From a virus, in the IMG/VR virus record IMGVR_UViG_3300037147_000127, positions 1 to 26,841 of that record: a stretch of DNA of 26,841 nt, one strand, 5' to 3'. How positions within the stretch are numbered: the first letter of the stretch is position 1; every line of letters begins with the position of its first letter. The notes under the pieces were generated by a model that had not been told where the DNA came from, did not search any database, and saw only the letters and a program-made list of their open reading frames with translations. Position numbers and translations under genes: made by a program. Positions 1-7,010 of this stretch are shown here, piece by piece.

Positions 1-2
1 TG

Positions 3-87
3 CCAGCTGCCGCAGTTTCAGCTGGATGCTGTCGCTGAAAGCGCCAAAATGCGCCAGCGCCAGCACAGCTGAAACAGCGGCAGCTGG
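3..87. repeat. Long imperfect hairpin upstream of the first gene
   Basis: The 22-base arms at 3-24 and 66-87 are inverted copies with one mismatch (21 of 22 pairs). The inner part (gctgtcgctg...gcgccagcgcc) can extend the stem imperfectly. It ends about 10 bases before the ribosome binding site of the gene at 104. It could be a terminator or processing hairpin of the gene before the window, or a leader structure of the gene after it. There is no T-tract after the stem, so a simple intrinsic terminator is not well supported. An open frame (1-72, ending in TGA) crosses the left arm and could be the last 23 codons of an upstream gene. Confidence 0.7.
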
Positions 88-103
88 CCGGTGAGGAATC
101 GGC

Positions 104-814
104 ATGAGCAACAACAAGCTGCCCGAGATCGTGAACCTGAAAGCGGGACCCCTTGACGTTCGATTCACCGGCGAGGCGCACTGGTGCCTGATCCACTGGC
201 TGCCCCACAGCGGTCGACGCGGGGGGACGTTGCCCTGCATTGGCGACGCATGCATGGTACACGTCGACCGTCCACGTTGGTGCGTACTCACCGCGGGCGT
301 GCGCCGGGTCCAGCGAAAGGGCCCGACTACCGACCGCGGCAATGCGACCAATGAAATGCACGCCAATTTCCTTCGTCTGCCGGAGGAGGTCCGCGTGCGG
401 CTGCTCGCCGAAGCGCGACGCGGGCGGCCAGACGGCACCTACTCGAAGTTTCTCCTGGAGGTGGAGGCGGCAAAAATCATGTGGCCGAATGCGCTCCAGG
501 CGGAGCAACCGGCGGAATACGCCTTCGAGCCGATCGTGACGGACCTGCCGAATGGAGCCGCGCTTGCCCTTGCAGGCAAGCTCGATGGCGCTTCCTGGCG
601 AGGCAACCGCGTGCTGTTCACGCGCCCGCACGTCGGCGCCGACACCATGGTGCAGATCCTCGACCGCCCGGCGAGCTGCGACCATGTTCCTGAGCCATTC
701 GCGATGTCCGAGCGGATGGCGCAGCATTGGGGCATTAGCCCCAAGCGAGCGCGTCTCACCGTCAACGAGTTCGGTCAGACAGTGCTGAATTTCACGGGCG
801 TCTCGGAGCTTTAA
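104..814 (+). CDS. Conserved-looking phage protein of unknown function with Cys motif
   Basis: This 236-residue soluble protein was not recognised. The ATG is preceded by GTGAGGAA at a good distance. A Cys/His-rich stretch near residues 27-62 (HWCLIHWLPH, then CIGDAC and WCVL) may bind zinc. The middle (about 83-125) looks helical and charged, and the C-terminal part looks mixed alpha/beta. The CIGxxC pattern recurs as CIGEGC at the start of the partial gene at 26205, which may be coincidence. It is followed without a gap by the gene at 815, so it is probably first in an early operon. Zinc or nucleic-acid binding is only inferred from the cysteines. Confidence 0.75.
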   Translation: MSNNKLPEIVNLKAGPLDVRFTGEAHWCLIHWLPHSGRRGGTLPCIGDACMVHVDRPRWCVLTAGVRRVQRKGPTTDRGNATNEMHANFLRLPEEVRVRLLAEARRGRPDGTYSKFLLEVEAAKIMWPNALQAEQPAEYAFEPIVTDLPNGAALALAGKLDGASWRGNRVLFTRPHVGADTMVQILDRPASCDHVPEPFAMSERMAQHWGISPKRARLTVNEFGQTVLNFTGVSEL

Positions 815-1030
815 GTGACCACCGATGCCGACTACTGCCGGCACAAGGGGTGGACGGCCGGGACTGTGCTGCATTTGCTCGACGGCAGCTATCGCATTAT
901 TGCGATCGGCGAAGACGCAATCTGGGTTCGTTTTCTGCGACATGACGGCACCCGGCTTGCCGAGGTTCGCTGGGTGCGGACGCTGCTCGATCGGGAAGTT
1001 ATTAGTGCGGAGAAAGCTGGTGATCCATGA
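815..1030 (+). CDS. Small protein of unknown function
   Basis: This 71-residue protein starts with GTG directly after the TAA of the previous gene; CGGAG lies six bases upstream. The composition suggests a small beta-rich fold (repeated short strands such as YRIIAI and AIWVRFL) with a charged C-terminal end. No family was recognised. It overlaps the next gene by four bases (ATGA), so the three genes 104-1476 look translationally coupled. No membrane segment or signal peptide is present. Confidence 0.6.
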   Translation: MTTDADYCRHKGWTAGTVLHLLDGSYRIIAIGEDAIWVRFLRHDGTRLAEVRWVRTLLDREVISAEKAGDP

Positions 1031-1476
1031 AGTCGGTCCTAAGTATCCTGTTCGAGGCGGAGGGGTACACGTTCCTCTGCCAGGAATGTTACGCCGCATT
1101 CAGTCATTTGACCTCGCCGGCCGACCTGTTTCTTCACGACGAGGCCTTCGCCTACTTGGACCGTCACGTCCTGGCCGGCGGCGGCTGCCAGTGGTGCGAC
1201 ACCGTGCTCAATCTGACCGCCGATCGCCTCCCCGTACCGATCGAGGGCGTGCGCTTTATCGAGGCGCTGGGCCCAGGCGATCGCTGGATTGAGTGTCGCC
1301 TCCATTGGAGCGGTCAGTTGGCCACGCTCGCCGGCGACGTCGGAGATACCGTGCCGCTGATGATCACCGTCGAGCGTGGTTGCCGGCGGCGCGTGCTGCA
1401 TTTGCTGCGGGAGCGCTGGCCACGACGGCGCATCGAAGTTAAGGCGGAGGCCAGTCGAAAAGGAACCACCACTTGA
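1027..1476 (+). CDS. Small zinc-ribbon-like protein of unknown function
   Basis: This 149-residue protein starts at an ATG overlapping the previous stop (ATGA). Two CxxC pairs (CQEC near residue 19, CQWC near residue 57) are spaced like a treble-clef or zinc-ribbon fold. They are followed by a hydrophobic central part and a very basic C-terminal tail (about 115-145). A basic tail behind a zinc ribbon would fit nucleic-acid binding, but this is inference. It ends 10 bases before the ParB-like gene and probably shares its transcript. A longer reading of the ParB frame overlaps its end but has no ribosome binding site. Confidence 0.65.
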   Translation: MKSVLSILFEAEGYTFLCQECYAAFSHLTSPADLFLHDEAFAYLDRHVLAGGGCQWCDTVLNLTADRLPVPIEGVRFIEALGPGDRWIECRLHWSGQLATLAGDVGDTVPLMITVERGCRRRVLHLLRERWPRRRIEVKAEASRKGTTT

Positions 1477-1486
1477 GGAGCCACCA

Positions 1487-3439
1487 ATGAGCAAGAACGG
1501 CAAACCGCATCCGGGCATCGGCCAAATGATCGCCCTGGCAAAAATCGTCCCCTGTCCGCTCAATCCGAGGCGCACGTTCGACAAGGACAAGTTGGCGGCC
1601 CTCGCCACCTCGATCGCCGCGACGGGCGTCCAGGTCCCGCTGATCGTCCGGCCGGTCAAGCGGCGGGCGGGGCATTTCGAGCTGGTCGATGGCGAGCGCC
1701 GCTATCGAGCGGCCAAGATCGCCGAGCTGGTCGAGGTGCCCGCGATCGTCCGGGAGCTGACGGACGCCCAGGTCCTCGAGGCCATGCTGGTCGTCGAGGT
1801 GCAGCGTGCCGACATCGACGATCTCGAGCGGGCGGACGGCATCTTTAAGCTGCACACTGAACTGAGGGTCCCGCTCGAGGACATCGCTACGCGCATCGGC
1901 CGATCGGTCAGCACCATCCGGCATCTGCTGCGGCTGCGGGACCTGCCCAAGATCGTCAGGCGGGCCATGCAGGCCGGCGAGCTGCCGACCAGCACGGCCA
2001 TGGCCATCGCCCGCGTGCCCGGCACCGCCGCCCGCGAGAAAGTGGCTCGCCTGGTTTTGATGGGCGAGATCTACTGGAATGGCGAGGGCCCCACCGACGC
2101 GGACTTGGCCGCTCGTCAAAAGGACATGGAGTGCGCGCCGCTGAACTATCGCGATGCGCGGAAGTTGATCGCCAAGGATTGCTACCGCGGTCTCGATGGG
2201 GCGCCATTTAGCCGCCAATCCCTGGACCTGATCCCGGCCGCCGGCAGCTGCGACGCGTGTCCCAAGCGCGCCGGCAATCTCAAGGAAGACCCGGAGTACG
2301 CCCACGTGCGCGAGGACATGTGTATCGACCCCGAGTGCTACGAGGCGAAAATCACGGCCCACACGGCTCTGATGCTGACACAGTACGAGGAGAGCGGCAC
2401 GCCCGTGATCGCCGGCGACGAGGCGCGGAAACTCTTCGACCGGTGGAACCCTACCCAACTGGATAGTCACGATTGGGTCGATCTGGACAAGAAATGTGGC
2501 GAGGACCGCAAAAACCGGACCTACGAAAAACTCATCGGCAAGTCGCTCGCCGACCAGGTCAGGATGGCCATGGATCCCGCCGGCACCTTTCACCGGCTGG
2601 TACCGGCGGCGGCAGCGACGAAGGCGCTGAAAGACCAGGGCATCAAAACCGGCGGTGGCGGCGGCGATAGCGGCGGCGATAGCAGTTGGCAGAGAGGGCA
2701 GGCAAAGCAGCGCGTCGAGGACCAGAAAGAGGCGGCGCGGCGGTCCATGGGCCTGGTCGCTGAGATGGCTACCACGATCGCCTGGGCCGGTTTCCCGCCA
2801 ACGGGCAACCCGGCCTATCTCAAGCTGCAGGACATGCTGCGGCTCATCGTCGAGGGCGTGATCGATCGGACCTGGGACCACGTCAGCCGCCAGGTGAAGA
2901 TGCGCCGCAAACTGGCGCCGAAGACAAAGGAGCGCTCCACGAGCGGCGGCAATAAAGACCTCGTCGCCGAGCTGCCGGCCACCCTCGACGTGCCGGACCT
3001 GATCGGCCTGATCGCGGAGCTGGTCGCCGGCGAAAAGGCGATGGGCTTTGGCGATGGGGCAAAGGCATGGTGGGAGTTTTTCGACGTGGACCCGAAAGCG
3101 GTGCTGGCGGAAGTGAAGGCTGCGAGGGTGGAGAGCAAGGACGCTGCAGCCAATGGCGAGGCCTGGCGCAACGTCACGCTCACCGACATGGGACTGCGGG
3201 CGGCGACAGAAAAGCTGATGCGGAAAAAGGGCTACCTGCAGGCGGGCGACGTCGCCGACTTTGTCGCGAGGACGACTCCTGCCACCGGCCGGCCGTCGCG
3301 CCTGCGGGAAGAAATCCTTAAGGCGATCGAGATCCTGCGCTCCGAGCATAAGCCCGGCGCGGTGGAACGCGCGGCCGCGCGCCAGCAAGAGCAAGATGCC
3401 GACTTCGATTTCGCAGAGAAGGAGGCGGCCGATGTCTAG
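1487..3439 (+). CDS. ParB/Spo0J-like nuclease-fold DNA-binding protein
   Basis: This 650-residue protein starts at the ATG preceded by TGAGGAG (1474-1480); an earlier in-frame ATG at 1376 lies inside the upstream gene and has no ribosome site. Residues about 15-100 form a ParB/Srx-type domain with NPRRTF and the signature GERRYRA (69-75), which in this family binds CTP or acts in a nuclease-like fold. A helix-turn-helix follows (about 125-150). A Cys-rich segment (C255xxC258, then C279 and C284) matches the metal-binding-like patch of ParB-like proteins found on phages and integrative elements. The long C-terminal part (300-650) is charged and helical with a glycine-rich linker near 385-400. 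Its role could be partition, transcription control or DNA nicking; no parA gene is next to it, so a classical partition pair is not supported. It ends in TAG. Confidence 0.9.
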   Translation: MSKNGKPHPGIGQMIALAKIVPCPLNPRRTFDKDKLAALATSIAATGVQVPLIVRPVKRRAGHFELVDGERRYRAAKIAELVEVPAIVRELTDAQVLEAMLVVEVQRADIDDLERADGIFKLHTELRVPLEDIATRIGRSVSTIRHLLRLRDLPKIVRRAMQAGELPTSTAMAIARVPGTAAREKVARLVLMGEIYWNGEGPTDADLAARQKDMECAPLNYRDARKLIAKDCYRGLDGAPFSRQSLDLIPAAGSCDACPKRAGNLKEDPEYAHVREDMCIDPECYEAKITAHTALMLTQYEESGTPVIAGDEARKLFDRWNPTQLDSHDWVDLDKKCGEDRKNRTYEKLIGKSLADQVRMAMDPAGTFHRLVPAAAATKALKDQGIKTGGGGGDSGGDSSWQRGQAKQRVEDQKEAARRSMGLVAEMATTIAWAGFPPTGNPAYLKLQDMLRLIVEGVIDRTWDHVSRQVKMRRKLAPKTKERSTSGGNKDLVAELPATLDVPDLIGLIAELVAGEKAMGFGDGAKAWWEFFDVDPKAVLAEVKAARVESKDAAANGEAWRNVTLTDMGLRAATEKLMRKKGYLQAGDVADFVARTTPATGRPSRLREEILKAIEILRSEHKPGAVERAAARQQEQDADFDFAEKEAADV

Positions 3440-3668
3440 GCTTAGCGGCGGTGCCTGCGAGGAAATCCGCACTGACGACGCGCCGCAATGCCCGTGGTGC
3501 GAAACGATCGATTTCGATTGGTGGGACGGCCGATCGCAAAAGAGTCTCGTGCAGGGTACCGAAATGCAGTGTGGTGCCTGCGAGAAAACGTATGTCGTGA
3601 CCGCCGATTTCAGGGTGAGCTTCACGACCAAGAAGCAACTGGCCGGCGCCGGCAACCAAGGCATGTAG
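3432..3668 (+). CDS. Small zinc-ribbon protein
   Basis: This 78-residue protein begins at an ATG overlapping the end of the ParB-like gene by eight bases and is preceded by the strong ribosome site AAGGAGG at a spacing of six. Two CxxC knuckles (CPWC near residue 17, CGAC near residue 43) separated by about 25 residues are typical of a zinc ribbon. The rest is a short beta-rich region with a basic C-terminus (TTKKQL). Small single-ribbon proteins are common in phage early regions, where they often touch DNA or RNA polymerase; its exact function cannot be told. It ends in TAG. Confidence 0.7.
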   Translation: MSRLSGGACEEIRTDDAPQCPWCETIDFDWWDGRSQKSLVQGTEMQCGACEKTYVVTADFRVSFTTKKQLAGAGNQGM

Positions 3669-3710
3669 CTCGGCGCCGACCACGGGGGAAGGGGCAGAAA
3701 GGAGCGACCC

Positions 3711-3779
3711 ATGATGGCAACGGTAATGCGGGCACGGACGCCGAAGGCGCGCGATCCGCCCGATCCGCGCCGAACCTGA
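3711..3779 (+). CDS. Possible 22-residue leader peptide
   Basis: A tiny ORF with an ATG preceded by GAAAGGAG at good spacing. It encodes a basic Arg/Pro-rich peptide and stops just before the stem-loop at 3785-3814. The good ribosome site followed by a short peptide and a hairpin resembles a leader, but the sequence shows no stalling motif. It may equally be non-coding spacer. Confidence 0.25.
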   Translation: MMATVMRARTPKARDPPDPRRT

Positions 3780-3784
3780 TCCGA

Positions 3785-3814
3785 GGCGCCGAGGGGAGAC
3801 AGCCCCTCGGCGCC
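3785..3814 (+). terminator. Perfect 12-bp stem-loop
   Basis: The arms ggcgccgagggg (3785-3796) and cccctcggcgcc (3803-3814) pair perfectly around a six-base loop. There is no T-tract after it, so it may be a weak or Rho-assisted terminator, an RNA-processing site or a stabilising hairpin between the zinc-ribbon gene and the methyltransferase gene. Confidence 0.55.
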
Positions 3815-3863
3815 GACTTCGCAGACCATTGTAACGCGCGCGAGGGCCTTTTGGGGAGACAGG

Positions 3864-4772
3864 ATGGAGCCGACCCGACCGATTTACGCCACCCGCCTTG
3901 GCCGTGCCTTTCAGGGCGACTGCCGCGAAATTCTGCAATCGATTCCGTCCGGCTCGGTGAGCCTGTGCTGCACGTCGCCGCCGTTCCCGCTCCGGCGAAA
4001 AAAGGCCTACGGCAACGTGACGGCGGAGGAATACCCCGATTGGATCATGCCGATCGCCAAGGAGATCTACCGCGTGCTGCGCCCGGAGGGCAGTCTGGTG
4101 TTGGAGCTCGGTGGCGCGTGGAACAGCGACGGCAGCCGAAGCCTAATGAACTACGCCCTGGTCGTGAAGTTCGGCGGCCTGTTCCATCTCGCCGACGAAT
4201 TCGTCTGGACGAATCCGCGGGCGTTGCCGGCGCCGGCGGAATGGGTGTGCAAACAGCGCGTCCGCTGCAAAGATGCCGTCACACACCTCTACTGGTTCAG
4301 CAAAACGCGCCACCCGCAGGCGGATAACCGTTGCGTCGTCATCCCCTACGTCAGGCCCGCCGGCACGTTCCGCAATGGCACGCACCCGAGCGGACACAAA
4401 TTAGTCGCTGAGACGTGGCAAGCCGACAACGGCGGCGCGATCCCGCCGAATTTCTTTACCGTGCCCGGCGTCGCCTGCGACGACTACATGCGCCGCTGCC
4501 AGGCGGCCGACCAGGTCGTCCATCCGGCGAGGCAGCCGCCCGAGCTGCCAGACTTTTTTATTCGCTTCCTGACGCGCCCGAACCAGCTCGTGCTCGACCC
4601 GTTCGCCGGCAGCAACACCACCGGCCAGGTCGCCGAGGGCCTCGGCCGCCGCTGGGTGTCGATCGAGATTCTGCCCGAATACGTCGAGGCGTCGAGGCTG
4701 CGGTTTCAGTTGCCGAGCGCGGTCCGGAGGTCGGCCGTTACAGGGCCTGGGCGAGTGCCGCCGGCGGGGTGA
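3864..4772 (+). CDS. Site-specific DNA amino-methyltransferase, beta class (probably N4-cytosine)
   Basis: This 302-residue enzyme transfers a methyl group from S-adenosylmethionine to an exocyclic amino group in DNA. Motif IV, TSPPF (37-41), comes before motif I, DPFAGSNTTG (245-254); this order defines the beta class. SPPF rather than DPPY favours N4-cytosine as target, though N6-adenine cannot be excluded. The region between (about 100-220) is the expected place for target recognition. HPARQPPELP just before motif I is typical of the family. The start has GGGGAGA upstream. No restriction nuclease lies nearby, so it is probably a solitary phage methyltransferase protecting DNA. Its TGA overlaps the next gene's GTG (GTGA). 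Confidence 0.92.
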   Translation: MEPTRPIYATRLGRAFQGDCREILQSIPSGSVSLCCTSPPFPLRRKKAYGNVTAEEYPDWIMPIAKEIYRVLRPEGSLVLELGGAWNSDGSRSLMNYALVVKFGGLFHLADEFVWTNPRALPAPAEWVCKQRVRCKDAVTHLYWFSKTRHPQADNRCVVIPYVRPAGTFRNGTHPSGHKLVAETWQADNGGAIPPNFFTVPGVACDDYMRRCQAADQVVHPARQPPELPDFFIRFLTRPNQLVLDPFAGSNTTGQVAEGLGRRWVSIEILPEYVEASRLRFQLPSAVRRSAVTGPGRVPPAG

Positions 4773-5434
4773 CAGTTGTGATGGGCATCGTGCTCAGCTT
4801 ATTTCCAGGCATCGATATTCTCGGCCGCGGCTTCGAGGAAGAAGGCTGGTGCGTCGTCCGCGGGCCCGATCTGCTCTGGGCCGGCGACGTACGGCGCTAG
4901 CCTGGCGCATTCGACGGAATCATCGCCGGGCCGCCTTGCCAGGATTTCTCGTCGTCACGGCGATCGGCGCCGACCGGCGAGGGAGTCGAGCTGCTCGGGG
5001 AACTGGCGCGCATCATCGACGAATGCCGGCCGGATTGGTGGCTGATGGAGAACGTGCCGCGCGTGCCGTCGCTGCAGGTCCTCGGCTATACCTGTCAACG
5101 GATCGACGTGACGGCCAGCGAATTCGGCTTGCGGCAACGGAGACTCAGGCACTTCCAGTTCGGCAGCCGTCACGCATTGATGTTCGTTCTGCCGCGCGGA
5201 GTGACACCGGTTGAGCCGGTGGAGCAGGCGGCAATGGCATCCGAGGGGAAGCGGCGGAAAAGGCGGGGCTGGGCCGAATTCTGCGCATTGCAGGGAGTGC
5301 CGCCGCTCGCGCTACCAGGCATGAGGCTGGCCGACCGCTACAAGGCGGTCGGCAATGCCGTCCCTCTGCCCGTGGCGCGAGCTTTTGCCCCGCCGTCCGT
5401 CTCGCCACGTGCAACGCCGTCGATCGCGGAGTGA
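4769..5434 (+). pseudogene. Cytosine-5 DNA methyltransferase interrupted by an in-frame amber codon
   Basis: Translating straight through gives a near-complete, short C5 methyltransferase of about 220 residues. It has motif I (LSLFPGIDILGRGFEE), the catalytic loop GPPCQDFS just after the stop, MENVPRVP (motif VI), GLRQRRLRHFQFG (motif VIII) and GNAVPLPVARA (motif X). A single TAG at 4898-4900 splits it in the same frame, between DVRR and PGAFDG. Homologues as I remember them carry a few more residues there, so a small deletion may have made the stop. Intact motifs on both sides suggest a recent event, a sequencing error or amber readthrough. The first piece (43 codons) starts at GTG 4769, coupled to the upstream gene, or ATG 4781; the second could restart at ATG 5045 but would lack the catalytic Cys. 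Other genes here end in TAG, so TAG is not recoded generally. Confidence 0.8.
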
Positions 5435-5589
5435 CGGCCTGCGAATGCGGCTGCGGCCGCCCGCTCTCCGGACGGCAGCACCTGGCGACCGGCGGCTGCC
5501 GGCAGCGGATGTATCGGCGCCGTCACCCGACGGCTGCCAACGGTCACGGCCGTGTCACGGAGCTGGAGCCAGCGGCCGCCGCGGGGTGA
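5431..5589 (+). CDS. Small Cys-rich (zinc-finger-like) protein
   Basis: A 52-residue ORF starting at a GTG that overlaps the previous stop (GTGA). The N-terminal half has CECGCGRPL, then CRQRMYRRRH, resembling the short zinc-knuckle proteins with a CxCGxPL...CRQRxYRxR pattern that are common in phages and mobile elements. The C-terminal half is low complexity and may be noise. The GTGA coupling to the gene before it supports translation. Against it stands the short length and that the region also contains the GTSAC array. Confidence 0.5.
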   Translation: MTACECGCGRPLSGRQHLATGGCRQRMYRRRHPTAANGHGRVTELEPAAAAG

Positions 5590-5727
5590 CAGTGTGCGCC
5601 GCCGGCGAACGCTGTCACCCCGCGCGTGACAGTGAGTCGAGCTGCGTAACGGCGAGCCGTCACTGTCCGCGGCACGCTCGCCCAGGTCCTGTGACGCTCC
5701 GGACCCCGGCGGACGCTGCGACGTGAC
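5522..5727. repeat. Cluster of GTSAC pentamers, partly spaced 32 bp
   Basis: GTGAC or GTCAC occurs at 5522, 5543, 5554, 5586, 5614, 5626, 5659, 5691 and 5723 (and at 5431 just before). Seven of these form a near-regular ladder: 5522, 5554, 5586 (32 apart), then 5626, 5659, 5691, 5723 (33, 32, 32). This is far denser than expected for a pentamer pair in this base composition. Thirty-two is not a multiple of three, so codon repetition does not explain the spacing. It may be a protein-binding array. Confidence 0.5.
5586..5726 (+). CDS. Possible tiny Cys/His-rich protein
   Basis: A 46-residue ORF whose GTG start overlaps the stop of the previous small ORF (GTGA), the third such junction in a row. 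It contains four Cys and several His (VCAAGERCH, SSC, HCPRH), which could bind a metal. It lies completely inside the GTSAC cluster and has no recognised family, so it may be non-coding. Confidence 0.3.
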   Translation: MTVCAAGERCHPARDSESSCVTASRHCPRHARPGPVTLRTPADAAT

Positions 5728-5734
5728 GGCGTGG

Positions 5735-6277
5735 TCAGTTGCCGAGCGCGGCGCGCAGGTCGTGAATACGGCGCGCGAGATCGTCCAGGTCTGCCGCGCG
5801 GAGACTATTCGCCGGCGGCATGGTGCACGCTGGACAGGGCGGACATAGATAGGCAGGGGGCTGCGCCTGGATCGGCGCGGAGAAGCTAACCGGCTGCACG
5901 TACTGTTGCACCAGCATGGGCGGCAGCGGCACGGCGACCGGTCGCAGGTACGGGATTGGCAGCGGGAAGAAATCGAGCACCAGGCCCATGGACCATGGCC
6001 GGCTGATCGCGACGGCCGGCGCAGGCGATGGGGCAATCGCCTGCGGCACGGCCGTCGCCGGGGGTAGCGCCTGTCGCGTGGCCAGCTCGGCCGTCTTTTG
6101 CGTAACCTGCAGGTCAACGATCACGCGCTGCGGCTGCTGCACAGGGGGCGTGATCGCCACCGGCGTGGCCACAGGCGCGGCGATCGCCACTGTCGCCTCC
6201 TCGCAGGGACAGGGGCGCCGCAGGGCGCAGCAGCCGGCGGCGAACAGGCAGCACGCGACGAATGTGAGTGAGCGCAT
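5735..6277 (-). CDS. Pro-rich secreted or lipoprotein-like protein
   Basis: This 180-residue protein is read leftward. The ATG at 6277 is preceded on its own strand by GGGGGAA at ideal spacing; a TTG two codons earlier is less likely. It has an N-terminal hydrophobic signal (residues 1-18, ending AAGC, a weak lipobox) and then a Cys cluster (CCALRRPCPC). A long Pro/Ala/Val-rich extended region follows, with CPPCPAC near residue 148 and a short C-terminal helix (ADLDDLARRIHDLRAAL). It probably acts outside the cytoplasm. It lies downstream of the gene at 6365-6772 and may share its transcript. No function is recognised; a lysis or envelope-modifying role is possible but unproven. Confidence 0.6.
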   Translation of the reverse strand: MRSLTFVACCLFAAGCCALRRPCPCEEATVAIAAPVATPVAITPPVQQPQRVIVDLQVTQKTAELATRQALPPATAVPQAIAPSPAPAVAISRPWSMGLVLDFFPLPIPYLRPVAVPLPPMLVQQYVQPVSFSAPIQAQPPAYLCPPCPACTMPPANSLRAADLDDLARRIHDLRAALGN

Positions 6278-6364
6278 TGACAATTCCCCCGATTCGTGGA
6301 TACCAATATTCCCATCGTCATTCCGGCTCGCGCACCTGATGCGACCCGCACAATCGGCACTCGG

Positions 6365-6772
6365 TTATTTCGACGGCACCGCCTGCCGTTTCTCCAGTTC
6401 GATCACGCGACTTTGCAGGGCCCGCACATTGGCCTCCTGAGTCAGCAGCCGGACCTCGGCCTGCAGCCTGGCCAAAGCCGCCGCCGTATCGTCACTCGCC
6501 GCCGGCATCACGGCGGCTTGCGGCATCACGTAAGACGCGGCCGGAGCGACCGAGACCACCGCGGGCATGGAGTAGGAGTAGTAGGAGAGCAAAGGCCGAC
6601 TGTACTGCAGGTACATGGGCGCAGCCGGAGCGACCGGACCAACGGCGAGCACCCGACCGTATTGCACGTACACGGGACCAGGCGGAGCGACGGCCACGTA
6701 CACGCTCGGCCACGCCCAGGCCGAGGAAGAACTGAGCAGGCAAGCGATGGCCGCGAAGAGCAGGGTTCGCAT
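6365..6772 (-). CDS. Small secreted protein with Tyr/Pro-rich middle and C-terminal coiled coil
   Basis: This 135-residue leftward protein starts at the ATG at 6772, with GAGAGG seven to eight bases upstream on its strand. The signal peptide is clear (MRTLLFAAIACLLSSSSAWA, cut after AWA). The middle is rich in Pro, Tyr and Val with repeated YVQYGR and YLQYSRP pieces. The last 45 residues form a heptad-like helix (LARLQAEVRLLTQEA through VIELEKRQ). It resembles the protein encoded just downstream in overall plan (signal, Pro-rich stretch, C-terminal helix), so the two may be diverged relatives. Function unknown; extracytoplasmic. Confidence 0.6.
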   Translation of the reverse strand: MRTLLFAAIACLLSSSSAWAWPSVYVAVAPPGPVYVQYGRVLAVGPVAPAAPMYLQYSRPLLSYYSYSMPAVVSVAPAASYVMPQAAVMPAASDDTAAALARLQAEVRLLTQEANVRALQSRVIELEKRQAVPSK

Positions 6773-7010
6773 TGTATTACCTCTCGTCAAGGTTTTGTGG
6801 ATCTACCCAAACCATATCATCGGCTGCGCCCCATTTCTGTGCCGACCCCTTTTCCCCCGGCGATTCTGCCGCCGCCGGTGCAGGTTGCGCCGTCCCCGCC
6901 GCTTAAAGGGTCCTTCCCCCGACCCTGGCCGAGGGGCGGGGTTCCGGGAACAGCCACGCTATGAGACACACTTTCTTGATTTCGACGATCGCCGCGCGCA
7001 GGGTTGTCAC

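Noticed and set aside
1439-3829. Long leftward ORF of 796 codons opposite the ParB-like gene
   Set aside because: It is a shadow frame of high-G+C coding sequence; the plus strand has a clear ParB family match and ribosome site, while the minus protein is His/Arg/Leu-rich noise.
4769-5434. General TAG recoding in this phage as an explanation of the split methyltransferase
   Set aside because: Genes ending at 3439, 3668 and 10428 use TAG as a normal stop.
6277-6305. TTGACA with a possible -10 at 17 bases, rightward
   Set aside because: The -10 match is poor and no rightward gene follows for 700 bases.
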